Source: Adineta vaga (lineage: Eukaryota; Rotifera). From it: 64,000 nucleotides of DNA. The stretch's first letter is position 1. The number at the start of each line of letters is the position of its first letter. Positions 49,123 to 63,200 of this stretch are shown here, piece by piece. The notes below the pieces were generated by a model. The model searched no databases. It saw only the letters and a list, made by a program, of their open reading frames with translations, and was not told where the DNA came from. The stretch covers positions 2,294,001 to 2,358,000 of the forward strand of contig CP075493.1 in NCBI GenBank assembly GCA_021613535.1. The letters run 5' to 3'. The position numbers were made by a program, and so were the translations under genes.

Positions 49123-52100
49123 TTACATGGTGGGGGATGGCGGAACAACAGAACTCAGTAGAGTTCTGTTTGTAAAAGTTTTCGGAATTATTGTAGTTTG
49201 ATGATGAAATGTACAAGCTGATTCTTTTGTCGTAACTGTAGGTATGTGAACTGCACGAAGAGGTTGTGTCGTTGAAGATGTTTTTGTGCCAGTCGAAATA
49301 TCACAATTCGGTTTTTTTGTTTTAGCAGATAAAAAACGACGACTTATAATTGATGATGTGATCATAGATGAAGAACTTGCATGAATTTGTTGAATAACAT
49401 TTTCAGTTGAGAATCTTCGAGATACCGGACAACGTAAAATATTTCGCGTAGGTACATTATGTGTTGAAGACGATCGAAGATTCTTAATTGATGAAGTACG
49501 TTTTGTTAAGATTCTAGGTTTTTGTTGATCAGAATTCAATGTTTGTTTATTATTTGGAGAAGGATCCTCCTGTTTTTGTTGATCAATCGATGGATGTTCG
49601 AATAGAATAGGTTGTACAGTTGATTTATCAATTGTATTAACATACGTATCACTTTCAGAATTCTCGTTAAGTGAATCAGGTTCACATAGTGATGTTTGAG
49701 ATTCAGTGCGAATTTTCATGTTTAAATTGATAAATGTTGATCCTGAACATATCGTATCATCGGCAATCTTCGGTGAAGAAAATAACTGAAAATAACAAAC
49801 TACTCTATCAAATATTCTGTAGAATTAGTGCAATATCAATGCATATTAGTAATAACAATCCTTGTGACAAAGTTTAGTTAAAAAAGAGTGAAAAAATCAA
49901 GCATTTGTTTTGTTGTTATATTAATTTCTTTACTGAAACTACCAGTCGTAGATACAAAGTTATGAACTAATGAAACAAGAACGAAACGAAATAAATATAA
50001 AACAAAAACAAAAAGAAGAAAAAAGAAAACAATAAAACAGAACGGACAACAAATACAAAGATTTAAATAACGTTAGAGACGTCACTGTTTTCTATAAATG
50101 AAGATCAATTTCATTTCCACCTTACATGTGTATGTACAGTTAATGAAAGATTAGTATCTTCGTAAACTAAGAAACGATATAAACAAAAAAATAAACCAGA
50201 ACAAAGATCAATGCGATCATGCTTTTCATTTGTCAATTTTTCGTCGAAATATTATTCAATGTCGAACGCCAAAGCTGATGAAAGATACTCGTATACCAAT
50301 ATGTTAACTATAAAAGCAGCACAAGCATAGGTGAAGTTAGATGTTAGTAAAAGTTAATCACGAATAGTTTTAGTAGAAAAGATTTCTTACTTCAGTCGAA
50401 CTTTGTGTAGATGAATCATTTTCTTTATTTAAATCTTTTCCAACAGATTGTCGTTGATGATATTTCATTGGTGTTGTGGTATGATTTTTTGATAATAATT
50501 GATCATTCGAAAAATCTGCAAGATGACGAATGGGTGATGTGACATAAGCAGATGTTTGATTTTCACATGCAGATATTGAAGTTGGTGTAGAAATGATTGT
50601 TGATTCTGTCATTGAACAATCCATATTTACATCTTCCGCTTCATTTACTGATGTTGTTGAAGTAAAAACATCATTCTAAGCATTAAAAAATGAACTTCTC
50701 TTCGTCTGTCTCGAAAATATTTACATTAAAACTTACTTTTTTATTTTGAAGGTAACTTGTTGCACATGGTTCAAGAACATTAAATGGTCGTTTTGTTAGA
50801 ACAGTTTTAGCTGTTGGTGAACAACCACGTTTTCTTGGTATGGTACTTGGTAATAAATTTTGAATTGTTTGTTCATGTTGTTCATCATAGGCAATATCTC
50901 GCGATGATGAAAATCGATCTCGTGAAATTCGATTAACTTTATAACGTTGACGAGATGTTATTGGTGTTAATGGAACATTTAAATGATCACGAAAAATATT
51001 TGTATCCGATGAACATGATTCATGAATATTTCGTAATGAACGTGATGGTGTTTGAAGAATTCGTTGTTGTTGTTGTTTGGTTAGTAATTCATTTCGACGA
51101 CGTTGTTCAAGATTTTGCATATGAGAAAGACGAAGTTTATCAATAAATTGACCGAGAGTTGATAGACAAATTTCCAGAGGTAAATCTCGTAAACAAAAAT
51201 ATATTGCTAAATCTTTTTCTCCTTTTTTTACTTGATTTTCATCATCAAATAATTTTGTAAATACAAGTTGTAAATCATTTAATGTTGTTTTGATATGTTC
51301 TGGTACAAAAACTAATTCAGTTTCCGATTGATTCAATGACAGATTCAATTGTGTATAACGTGCATATAATAAACGAATATCATGATAAATCGGTATATAT
51401 TTTAATGCTGAAAGATCTTTTAATTTCAAAAGAATTTGATTATCAAATAGATTTAATAATGTTGGATATTGTTCTTCCAAAGTTTGACAAAGTAAATGTG
51501 CAATAGTTGTATTTTGTTTTAATGTACGTGTAGAAAGAACAGATAAAAGTGAATCAAAATGAAGACCAGGTATTGTTTTACCTGTAATGCTGTTGTATAA
51601 TAAACAGAGTAAATGAAGTATACCTGGTAATTGTTCATTAGTTAAAATCATTTGAATACTTTCAAGAAGATCATGAATATGTTTACTTAAACGTTCCAGT
51701 TGTGTTGGTGCTTCTTCACGAAATTTTAAAAAGATCAATTTAAATTCATAAGCTGGTACACGAACAAGTTTAACGAAAAATTGTTCAATTAAAACTAAGC
51801 CATGTGTTGAACCTTTATGTGCCAAAACGCGTGCTTTATCTTCCGGTCGTTTATCAAACTGTTTATTTAATGCTGTAACAGCATCAAGCCTAAAATGATA
51901 CATAGAAAAATAAAGAATTTTTTCCATTCAAAAATTCTTACCATTCTGATTTCATATGTGTTTCATCAATTGCTCGAATAACATGATCAATACTAGCATC
52001 ATCATCATAATCTTTTTTAACTAATTGAAGTAAATGTCGCATTGGTACATCATAGAGCATTTTCGATGTGGCATCAAGTAAAACAAATGCCAATGGTCCA

Positions 52101-52615
52101 TCATCATTTAAACCACTTATTGCTCCTCCTCCTCCGATTGAACTTGTAGATACACTTGCTCGTCGATAACGACCAGTCACAGGAGATTTCATGTTGCCAA
52201 AATGTTGATCAAATACAGTTTGTTTTATACGAAGATTAGGTAAAATACATCGTGTCCATATATTATTATTTGATACATACATCGATGGTATTGAACGTGC
52301 TTGAATTTCAGTTAAATTTGCTCGATTAATAACAAGATTAACTTCTTGCTGTGGAAGTAATGTTTTAGAGTAATTTGTCATTGTATTCGTAAATACAGGT
52401 GGTGCTGGCGGTGGAGGAGGAGGAGGCGGTAATCCAACGAAACCATCAGAAGGCGACTGGCTTAATGATTCTGTGATAATAATAAAAAAAGAATAAGAGA
52501 CATATGATTATCGTTTCGTAAAATAAAAGTCATTTTTCAAATACTAACCATGTATGAAAACATCATCGTTTTCGGAACTGTCGTGATTAATCGTCGTCAT
52601 CGGAGTAGTCAACAT
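49123..52615 (-). CDS. short FH1-FH2 formin
   Basis: Five exons (52615-52549, 52470-51942, 51889-50737, 50675-50391, 49785-49123) give 898 residues with agreeing phases. After a short N-terminus comes a minimal FH1 segment (GLPPPPPPPPAPPV), then an FH2 actin-nucleating domain. FH2 runs from about NIWTRCILPNLRIKQTVFDQ through FVLLDATSKMLYDV, LPGILHLLCLLYNSITGKTI and LFDDENQVKKGEKDLAIYFC. The usual GN-x-x-N loop is replaced by YNSITG, so FH2 is divergent. There is no N-terminal GTPase-binding or DID region, resembling the FHDC1 layout. The C-terminal 300 residues are Ser/Thr-rich and disordered. It probably assembles actin filaments constitutively or under control of the tail. Subfamily assignment is uncertain. 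Confidence 0.85.
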
Positions 52616-55600
52616 TAGACTTCACCGTCACTCTCTCACGCAACACAAAAAAGTAGTTTACTTATTGATCTACAATAGATTAAGTGAATGATAGCTGACT
52701 TGATATTTCTTCAAAATATTCTTCTCGACCAGTTGATCTCGATAGGGAAAAGTGAGAAAAGTCGATGATTCACCGAGTATTTATACACATATGGAAAGAA
52801 TGAATAGAGAAAAAGAGAAGGCGATCGAGAACACGAACATTATATTGTTTAAAAGAGAAAGAGAGAGAGCAATATATATGTACTTGCATAAATAAATGGA
52901 CTAAACATTCTAGTCAATCGTATTGAATGATAATCGTCCAGTCGATGAAGAACAAATAACTTTTGTTCTTGTTAACTCAAATCTAAACTAGATATTTTTC
53001 TTAAATAGATCGAAATTCAAATCATTCATAGTTCTTCGGATAGTTGAGACTTTACTCGATTTCTCTTTCTTTCGTCTATTCATCAAATACGATTACGTTG
53101 GTTATAACATCATTCTAACGATATACCAATCAAATCGAATCATATAGTTCTCCAAATGCAATCTTATTAATTAAGATTATTTAATATGCGTGTTCAAAAG
53201 AAATACGAATAATAAAACACGAAATGACAAAAAAAGAGAACTAGGAAAGAAGATTAGTGACAATTTAAAACACAAAGAAGTACTATGTCAATGTCAATGT
53301 ACTCGTAATAAATTTATTGGACGATGAAAAAAAAATAAAAAAAAGTTCAATTTGGTCAATAATTATGTTTGTATTGCATTAAACTAGTCTACTACGAAAT
53401 TAGACGAAGTGTGAAGGATTTCATTTATCATCTATGATTGACGAAAGAAAACCTGATTCAATTCTCTTCTAATCAAAGAAATAAATCGAAAAAGTACGAT
53501 GTAAGTCTTCTTTTTGATAGTAACATATTCTTATGATAACAGAAATAATCAATCAAACATTGTCCTCAATATTCAATACTTAATTGCACGGCATAATTTG
53601 ATAATAATGAGCAACATTGACAAAAAAAAAGAAAACGAAATTTTATTTCTTTTCTTTTTTAAAATAACGGTAAAAATCAAATTTATTTATACATACATAT
53701 ATATATATAAAGGACATTTACTTTTAAAATTTGTATACACATACTTACAACTAACAGATGAGACGACGAATGATGAATTCTCTTTCGTAATACATGAAAC
53801 AATGAAAGACTTTATATATATATATCATGGCCATTTTAGAATGAAGAATGTCCATCATGACAAGAGAAAAGAATATTCCATTAGCAGATATTTACTTTAG
53901 TTCAAATACGAAATAGCTTACAAGTTTTTTTTGCTCTCATAAGGACAATGAGAAACAATAATATGATGTAATCAATGTGTAAGTAAAAGATAATGACCGT
54001 TACTTGAGAAGAAAAAGAGTTTGACTGTTTCAGTTTTTTTTTCTTCTCTCTCGTCTTCAGTGTCATTTATGTTGATTTGATTGAATAGTTAAATGATAGA
54101 ACAAGGACGAATTATTCTCATATTACAAAATTCAAAAAAGAAAATGTCCATGAAATATCGAGTAGAAGAACTAAGTTTTTTTTTTCTTTTAATCGAACGA
54201 ATATTTGTTCAAGATCAAGTTAAACTCATTAAAAATTTACTTGCATATTTATTTGTTTCAAAACACTGTTTTGTAGGAAGGAATCTTTCATTATCTAAGG
54301 AAAAACAAATCATACTTTATGATTATTCGACGAGTTAGTCTTTATGACCATAAATAACTTAAAAACACGCGCCCAAAAACATATCTAGGTCCGTTATATA
54401 TAGATCTTAATCTATAACATCAACGCCTACAGCTGTTCTTTTTCTGTCTTGTACTCATGAGAAAGATCAATTTTCCTAACAGTTCTATAGATGTTAACAT
54501 GACATTCATTCTTCCGTATTGATTAAAATAGTATATGTATATAGAACACAAGATATTTCTCAGGAAATACCAAATGTTTCAAAAATATTCTTAATGAATA
54601 AATAGTAAAAAGAATATTTTAGATCATTGAATCAGCTTAGTATAGAAATGATGGTGTCAGAAGTCGTAATAGATATCAAATTTATTTTATTGCATAGAAA
54701 TTTCAGTTTATATTTTAAAAATCAGAAACGTTTTTTTGTACTCACAGAATAACAACGATAAAAATTCTTTGTTGATAAAATCGAGACAATTTTCTCGTCT
54801 TAATCAATTATATCTATATGAATAATTTGATCGCTTCTTTTCCTTCTAAATAAAAAACATGAAAGAGAAGTTATTTATATAATTTTGATGAATTCTATTA
54901 CGCCAGATATATATATATATATATATTCTTTCTCCATTGAGATTACATTGGCGTTTGCACCTACGTTTTCTATTCATTACTTTAATCAAGAATTAAATAA
55001 TGTTGCTTTTCTTTCTCCTCTATTAAAAAAAGACGCATTTTAACTGAATCAAAAACTTCTAGAGAACTGCAAGGGTTTTTTTTCATTCGATATTCTATTT
55101 ATAGACGAGAAATTTCACTCGTTTCTTTTTGTACTTTGATATATATATTGAAGATTACTTTCTTTTCCAATGATAATTAATTCTTCGGCTACACAGAATA
55201 CAACAAAGTTCAAAGGAATTTTAAAATGTAAGTGTTCCTTTTTGTTTTTCATCTTCTATTAAATGTATGCATGTCTTGTGAAAGTAAAGTACATTTTGTA
55301 GACATAGACAATTCAATGACATTCTTTCGTCATAACTGAAGTTATCTATTGAAAAAAATATATTTTAATAAGTGAAAGGTAATATTGTTTTTTTTTTTAA
55401 ATAAAGAAATAATTTCTCCTGGTTTTCGACTGATAATCATTTATATTTTACCGTCAAGAGAAAGCAAAAAGTTTTCACAGGGCGTGCACTGTTGTTTTTT
55501 TCTTTCTGCCTTTCTTCTTTTTTTTGTCGTATTTAGCAGTTTTCGCCCTTTTCAGTAGTCAACTAACGACACACCAACTTAGTCTTGACAAGTATATGCA

Positions 55601-56478
55601 GTCAGATATTTTTTGTCTAAAATATGTCATTCAAAGAGAATCAATAGACTAAATTAATCGAAAACATTTATTATCAATCGATTCTCTTTATATTTCTTTT
55701 GATCGAGAAACGATTAGTAACATCTTGTTTTTCTTTCTGCATACTATTGGTACATAAAAGCAAGAAAGTATTGATGACCTACAGTCGGTTTTTTTTTCGT
55801 CTATTCAATGAACAATAATATTGGAAATCGAATTGAAGTTATATTGATAGTTATTCCGATCAAATCATGAAAATTAAGAAAGAAAACCCATGTGAATATC
55901 TATAGAAAGATATCTTTGTTTGTTTGGTAAGCATCTTACATGTTACATCAATGTTTCTGCTGTTTTTCCTCTTTCGTCGTTATATTTGTCTTTATGTTGT
56001 CGCCCTAACGACTTTGTTTCTTTCTTTTTCTCTTTTTCTATTTTTTTTGCCTTTTCTATGTCTGCATCTTATACACATCAAACACGAGGATTGCTTTTTT
56101 TTCTATGGGTACGATTACGTGCATATATGCATAAAAGTACAGCATCACCTATCTACCTACGATGGTAAATAATATCAAGTAAGTAAAACATTTTCGACAA
56201 ACCGACAGATAAACTAATGGAGCATAAAACGTATTCGTTACTTATAAACGGATTCATATTGATCAGTTATCACATGAAAATAAATGTAATGCACTTATTT
56301 GGTAAATTTTTTTGAAGTACAAACTGCAAATACGCCTATACATTTTCTCCATTTCTTCACAAATTTACGTTGCGTCTACCTTAAGGGTATTTTTTTTCTC
56401 TTTCGTTTCTCTTTCGAAATTCTATTCAAAGAGCAATGAAGCAGTACAATTATGTTTTAGATAAATTCTATTTCTATT
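52616..56478. other. 3.9 kb divergent intergenic region
   Basis: Between the formin (leftward) and nuclear-receptor (rightward) starts. AT-rich with TA runs (53697-53710, 53813-53824, 54909-54926), poly-T tracts and a few short open frames without protein character. It is the longest gene-free stretch here and is expected to carry regulatory elements of the receptor gene. I see no conserved motif I can name. Confidence 0.6.
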
Positions 56479-58450
56479 ATGAATCATACATTAAATGATT
56501 TACAGTCGAAATTCAATGATAAAGTAGATATTGATCCATTAACAAAGAAATTCAAACAATCAAGTATCTATACAAAACAATTTCAAATACACGATCCAAT
56601 ATTCAAAGTGAAAATTTACCTTTAAATATCAAACAATCATCGAGTAATTTCGCTGTGAATGTTGATAAACTTGTTCAAAATGATGTCGTAAAATTATCAA
56701 TTCTTTCTGAAGGAAATAATCAGGTATAGAACATTATTCTTGTTAAGAACAAAAATATTTCTTCGACAAAATTGTTTTTTCATAATTATGAATTTCATTT
56801 TTTATTTAAATAGTCAAAATCAAGCGTTATTCCTACTCGGAAACGACGTTATCGAAATTCACAAGAATTATCCATAATTGATTCTTCAACACTTTGTTCG
56901 TCAACCAATGTCCATGGTCAAATACGAAAGAAATCTGAACTATCATGCGTTGGTAAATTAATTTGAAAGCAAAAGTGCATTTTCCTAAAGAAAAAAGAAA
57001 ATTTAATTACTTGATGTTACAACCTGTGAGTGCGTAAATTCTAAAGGAGCAATAGGAAGGTCACGACAACAGAAACGAGAAAAAAATGTACTTAATAATA
57101 GTAGTCCACTTTATTTTTCTGCATGTTTTCCCTTATTATCGAACTTAATAATGACCATGAAAGTAAACTAAAAATAGTCTTTTGTTTTTCTTTTAAATAG
57201 TTTGTTGTGCTGTTGCACATGGATATAATTTTGATGCAATCTCATGTGAATCTTGTAAAGCATTTTTTCGACGTAATGCTTTATCTAATATGGTAATGAA
57301 TAATATTTTCTTAAAATAAAAAGTAAAAATAGAAATTCTTTAGGATCGATTGAAATGTCGTCGTGATGAAGATTGTGAGATAACACTTGAAACTCGACGA
57401 CGATGTAAATCATGTCGATTAAAGAAATGTTTCGCTGTTGGTAAGAATATATATTTGTTCTTATAGAAATGAAAATGTCATATTTCTATGAAAAGGTATG
57501 AGAAAAGAATGGATTTTAACTGAAGAAGAAAAAGAGAGTAAAAAACGTCGAATTGAAGAAAATCGACGACTTCGATTTCCAACTAATGATGAAACAACCT
57601 CAACTAAAAATGATTTCAACTTTCCAAATCTTTTCTCGAATAAAAACGAACGATCGTCAATGAAATCCCAACAAACTACTCAAAAGGATGATATCGTAGC
57701 AAATGCTGTTCTCGCTTATAATGATAGTTTTAAATCCGATATCACAAGTTATGGTTGGTCTTATCCAGTAGTTCGAAAGATTACTGCTCTTTGTCAAATA
57801 ATTAATGCTAGAAGTACAACAGCTTTACGTCTTATTAATTTCTACAAACGATTACGTGATTTTGATATTTTAACTGAAACGGATCAAGTCAATCTGGTCA
57901 AAAATAATCTTCATTGTATATTAGTCTTTCATGCTTCTCTTGTGTAAGGTTCTTGATTATTATCATGAAATTTTATTATTTATTCTATAGATATGATCCA
58001 GTTGGAGATGTTTATCATGAAGAAAATACCAATCGTAAACCAATACATGGTACCGATATTCGTGAAGTATATGGTACAGATAATTATACTCGTGTGACAA
58101 AAATCGTTCGTGCATTGAATTCAATTGGTCAACTTGATAAACGATTTATACAAGTTGCATTAGTCATCTTTCTTTTTTCTACTAGTCTATTAACTATAAA
58201 CAATTCAAGTGAATCATTAACTACAAATCATCAACAAATATTTTATATACAAAATACATATACTGAACAATTATGGTTACTTGTAGAGAGAATTTATGGA
58301 TATGTTCGAGCTGTTCATGTTTTTTCAACATTGATTAGCAAATGTTTACATATACAAGTTCTTCTTCGGGATATTCAACATGATGTTAATGGCGAGTGTG
58401 ATTCATTTCAAGAATCAGCTATTCTTCAAAGTATAATGCAATCTGTATGA
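56479..58450 (+). CDS. nuclear receptor of the HR96/DAF-12 (NR1J/NR1I) type
   Basis: Supported exons: about 56550-56723, 56814-56952, 57201-57292, 57344-57440, 57496-57943, 57991-58450. The DNA-binding domain starts SCVVCCAVAHGYNF and has the P-box CESCKAFFRR, shared by HR96, DAF-12 and NHR-8. It then has CRRDEDCEITLETRRRCKSC, RLKKCFAVGMRKEWILTEEE and KESKKRRIEENRR. The ligand-binding domain begins with RLINFYKRLRDFDILTETDQ and ends in a divergent AF-2 helix (ESAILQSIMQSV). Relatives bind sterols or xenobiotics. The first ATG in a good position (56479) is one base out of frame with the rest. An extra A in the run near 56574-56577 would join them, so the 5' end is uncertain and may reflect an assembly error. 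Confidence 0.88.
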
Positions 58451-60205
58451 ATAACATATCGAAAGATATGCCTATTTGGGTATACATATGATTAACTAGT
58501 TGATCATTATAATGATCGATTGTTTTAAAAAACTCCTTTGTTCATTAGTTTTGTCCATTTCGCGTTTGTATTTTCGTGTTTAAAAAAAAGAGATTTCATA
58601 ACAATCGATATTAATCATCTGTATCGAAAGTATCTTTATCGTCAGAGTACATATTGCAAAACCAGAATGGGATGAAAAAAAACTTTCACTGAATATTGTT
58701 TAAAACTAAAAATAAAAAGTACAAGTAGATTTAATCAGATATTTTAACTGGTAGTTTTCTTATCTTGAAAGAGAACGCAATAACCTGTTTCACCTTTGAA
58801 TACTTTTTCTTCTTAAGTACGATCTTTATCTGAATAGAAGAAAGAAAGGTATTCTAGGTTGACTTTAATCGATATCTCATTTCTTGATAACTCTTGCTTC
58901 TCTAATCAGAAGTCACGTTTTTCTGCAGATGATGACGGCAATAATTGCAGTAGGATATTCAAAATTCTAATTAATCCTTCAAGGATTGATTTGCGCAGTT
59001 GAATATTCTAAGTTTATTCGCTAACATAAGTTTCATTACTGATAAAGATATAAACACAAATCTTTGTCTCATTTAGCAACGCCAAGTTCTACTAACTCAA
59101 AAGTAAATATTTATTCATCACTGTACTTTTATAAAGAAAATAAGACTTTTATTTATTCTTATGTCGCCTTCATTGAGAATGAAGAGGACAAAAATAGTTT
59201 CAATCAAAAGAAAAAAAAAGAACATGTCAATATGCTTATAATATTATTCGACATTTTTCTTTCAAAATCAGTTCCTTTTTTATATTTATTAATAATGAAA
59301 AGTCTTAACTCAAATTTTGTTCTCAGTAGTAACAACTGTTAAATCATAATTCTATTTCATCGTATCTAACAAAGTTCTTTTGTTACAAATACAACGATTA
59401 TCTTAGTGTAAATCTTCATGATTAATAATCTATTTTTAACAATAAAATCCAACAAAATTTTTCTTTCCAGTTAAACGAATAAAGCATGAGTTAGTAAAGT
59501 TCGACTCTCTTTAATTTATACTGTCATTTCCGTTTGATTTTTCTCATTGTATTTACATGGAAACGGAACAGTGGATAGTCGTTAGAAGATGTCTAATATT
59601 CTCAATTCTACCTGATAAAAAATGCAATTAATTCTCCATATAAAAGGGAAAGATAATAAGTTTCACGCAGTATAAAAAAGCAGGAGGGCTTGGAATGGAT
59701 GATTCCGGTTTCGTACCACCCTTCCCGAACATACTGTTTTGCCGGCATGTACTCCATTCCGAACACCTTGAATTTTTTTCTTCTGTCCGAGTTCGAATTG
59801 AAGAGAATGGTACCAAACGTGAATTTCCTTGCGGAATTTACAGAATGAGTACATTTCTTATTTTAAAGAACATGAATCATTATGTTCTTTCCATAATATA
59901 CCCATCAGTTGAAAGCATATCTGACATCGAGATAGAACTAATTTTGGTAAATTAAGCATTAGACACTATGTCATTAGATAACTTATTAATACGAATAAGT
60001 CAGCAAATGAATAACCAGATGTCTATACTCAAAGAAAGTTTTATACTAGGGTAGAGAATCTGAAAATTTCAATGAGATTTATCAATACAGAGAAGAGGAA
60101 ATTTTATTTATTTCAATATAATTTTGGACAAATATGATTTGTTAATAATATAGAGATTCTTGAAAGAATTTTCGACTAGATTGGGAAAAAAAAGGAAAGT
60201 TATAT
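58451..60205. other. intergenic, convergent 3' ends
   Basis: Between the nuclear-receptor and MAP1 3' ends. Mostly AT-rich, except for a GC-richer, self-complementary block at 59692-59760 described separately. Open frames here are short. Confidence 0.6.
59692..59760. other. GC-richer self-complementary block, possible structured RNA or repeat end
   Basis: The block opens GGAATGGA and closes TCCATTCC (8-base inverted pair). Inside, CCGG at 59705-59708 can pair with CCGG at 59742-59745, and TTCG (about 59710-59713) can pair with CGAA (about 59726-59729). Its composition differs sharply from its surroundings. It does not match a tRNA or 5S rRNA that I can verify. Overlapping open frames of 62-86 codons exist on both strands but look accidental. 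Confidence 0.3.
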
Positions 60206-63200
60206 CTATTGCTCTTGATTGAAACGTAAGCGTTGTGCTGGTGAACCTTCATCATCATATTGCACATTACACCGAGTTGAAGCTGGAAGTATATTTATAT
60301 TGAGTTCTGCTAAACGTATTTTATTCATCACAAAAAATTGTCGTAATCGATCACCATCAAATGTTGGAACAAGTGTCACCTAAACAAATAAAACTTATCA
60401 AAAGAAAATTTTCGTATTTGAAGTTTTTTTCTAACCGGTATTTGTTCTTGTTTATCCCATTGTTGTTTTCCTTCAATAAGAGATTCCAAAGTCAAACGAT
60501 TGATTTCTACTGCATTTAATATATAATAACGTGCACGAATACGACGAAAAAATTCACTATCAACATAATGTTCATTACCATGATTGGGAATATATGCAAC
60601 ATCAACATAATAGATTGGACCAGATAGTTGTGCTTGTTTAGATTTACGTGGATGAGTAGATGAACTTGTTGGGATAGTAGATTTTTTAGTTGTCGTCTTT
60701 TTCGATTGATTTTCATCATCAATTGGTAAATGTTGAGGGTTAATTTCATCGATCGATGGCATTGGAGTTTTAGTTGATGTTGACATTGAATGATGAATAA
60801 TTTCCATATCATCAGTTTGTTCAAGAAAGGGATTTCGTGTATTAGGTGCGCCATCAACAAAACTTATAGTCATGGGATCAGTAGAAATTAAACTTGTAGC
60901 GAATTCATCGATAGGTGTTGCAGTATTACTTTCAACGAATGGTTCATCGGTATCGTTTGTAAATGAGATCGATTCAGGACGTTGTATTTCATCATTATGA
61001 TCGACATGATCTGACGCATTATTGACTTCTTTTGTTTGTTCGTTAGTATTATTATTTGAAGTACTGTCACTTGAATTTTGTTTCCTATTTTCTTTATTCA
61101 CTGTTTGAGCAGATCCTCCAGTTGTTGATACAGTACTCTAAATGATCGAAAAAGTTCGTTATGTGAAACGAAAAGATTAATTAATCTTACTTTCTTAGCT
61201 GTTGTTGTAGGTGCTGATCGCGGTTTATCAGATTTGACTAGTGTCGTTGCTGCTGGTTTTGGTCTAGTGCTGGAAGGACGAGGAAGATTCTTAGCTGATT
61301 CACCATTGGATACTAAAGGAGATGGCTTGGGTTTTTGTGTTGAATGTTTCATATTGGCACTATTATTTGTTGATATTGTTGTTTTCGCACTACTTGCTCG
61401 AGTTATTTGAGATTCGTGTAAAAATTCTAGATGACGACCTCGAGCTAATGCTTCAAAGACAAGTGTTTGAGGACATACACCAGTATATAGAATACGAACG
61501 AGAGTATCTTTGCTTGATTTTGATGTTGGTGTCCAAACAAGTAGGTTACATGATGAATACCAATGATGAAGAGGAATTATAGAAGGTGACGGTTGTTGAT
61601 CACGAATTGGAATCTAAATAGACAAAAAAAGAGAGATTATAATTTAATCATTATCATATTTTGTATAACCTTTTGTAAAGTTGCTAAAGCTTTATCATCA
61701 TCGGTTGATGATGATGTTGGATAAAGTACATAGAGATCAAGTGAACCAAATGCAATTTTTTTATAAAGATTAATTGGTTCAATACCAGATTTATTTGGTG
61801 TTGTATGTTTCACTAAATCATATGTATCAATATTTAATTGTTTGATATCATTTAACAAATGATCAATATTATGCGAAAGATTAACTAATAATTTGCTATT
61901 CGATGAAATTTTTGATGAATTTCCCGATTGAATTCGTGCACGTTGAATATGATTGAGAAATATTGCTCCGAAATCTGGTTTACATATTCGACCATCATGT
62001 AATGATGTTAATGTTTTACGATGAAGAATTGTTTGTAAACCAGATAGAACATCATAATCAAAATGTGTTAAAATACAAGCATCGACATTTTGTAAACCAC
62101 GAATCAAATTCCAGTACGATGGCATTCGACTACAGAAGAAAATGATAATTCTCTCAATGATCAACACTTATTAATTGAATATTCGATTTCAAATTGATTG
62201 AGTACATGTGGATATATTTTAGTAGTTTTTCTATATTTACCTGAATCCTCCATTGACTAACACAACAAAACCTCGAATACCAAATAGTGATGCTTCTCCT
62301 TGTTGTCCGTACAATATATAAAGATTAGGTTCATCGAATGCAACTAAAATAATTCACGAAATTTCTTATTCAATACTTTATTTTCCAATATTTACTTGTT
62401 CCTGAACTAGTTCTTGGTATTAATTTTGAATAGATATCAAAATTAATTGTATCCTTCGTTAAAATTTCAATGAATCGTTCATAAAATCCTTCTCCGAATG
62501 TATTTTCTTCATTAATTTCCTTCGATAAATCATCGATATGAATATGTTTTATTTGTTTTTGTTTTAATAATCGTATCCATTGTGGTGAACCGTATGGTAA
62601 TATAATTTGTAGATCTTGAATCACAAATGTTGAATTATCTTCAAATAAACTATGTAAATGATCCGAAGTAAATATCGAATCGGCTAAAATAATTCCGCCA
62701 TTTGAATCGATCTGTTGACCTAAAACAATTTGTTTAAGAAAAAGAAATTAATTATTTCCAGAATGAAACTAATTCTTACCACAAAAGATTAGTGAAACAT
62801 GTGAACAAGAATTGAAATAATCTTTGAGCACATTTAAAACCGTATGAAAATTTGGTAAATAAAGAAATCCAGCAGTTGAACCATTGTCTGTATTTACTAT
62901 TTGACGATATTGAGAATCTATTTAAAGGAAAAATAACTCAACGTTTGATGTAAAGAAAAGAAAATGATGATATACCTGTTTGAAATTCATTATTAGAAAT
63001 TAAATTATTAAAAAGTTCTTCGATTTGACTAAATTTATTGTAATTGATTTGTTTCAATGCTTTTTTCAAATAAACGATGATTTCATCACGTTGTTGATTT
63101 GAAATAATATCTCCGAATATTAATAAAAGACCAACAGTAGTTTGTTTCTGTTCGTTATTATCATTCATTATTGTTGCCATTTGATCAATGAACGAACCAA

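Noticed and set aside
55920-56172. Two overlapping + strand frames of 82 codons before the nuclear receptor
   Set aside because: Both are Phe/Leu/Ser-rich translations of T-rich DNA with no start context, and neither is in phase with the receptor.
59628-59955. Overlapping open frames on both strands around the GC-rich block as protein genes
   Set aside because: They are short, lack introns or family features, and are explained by local GC composition reducing stop codons.
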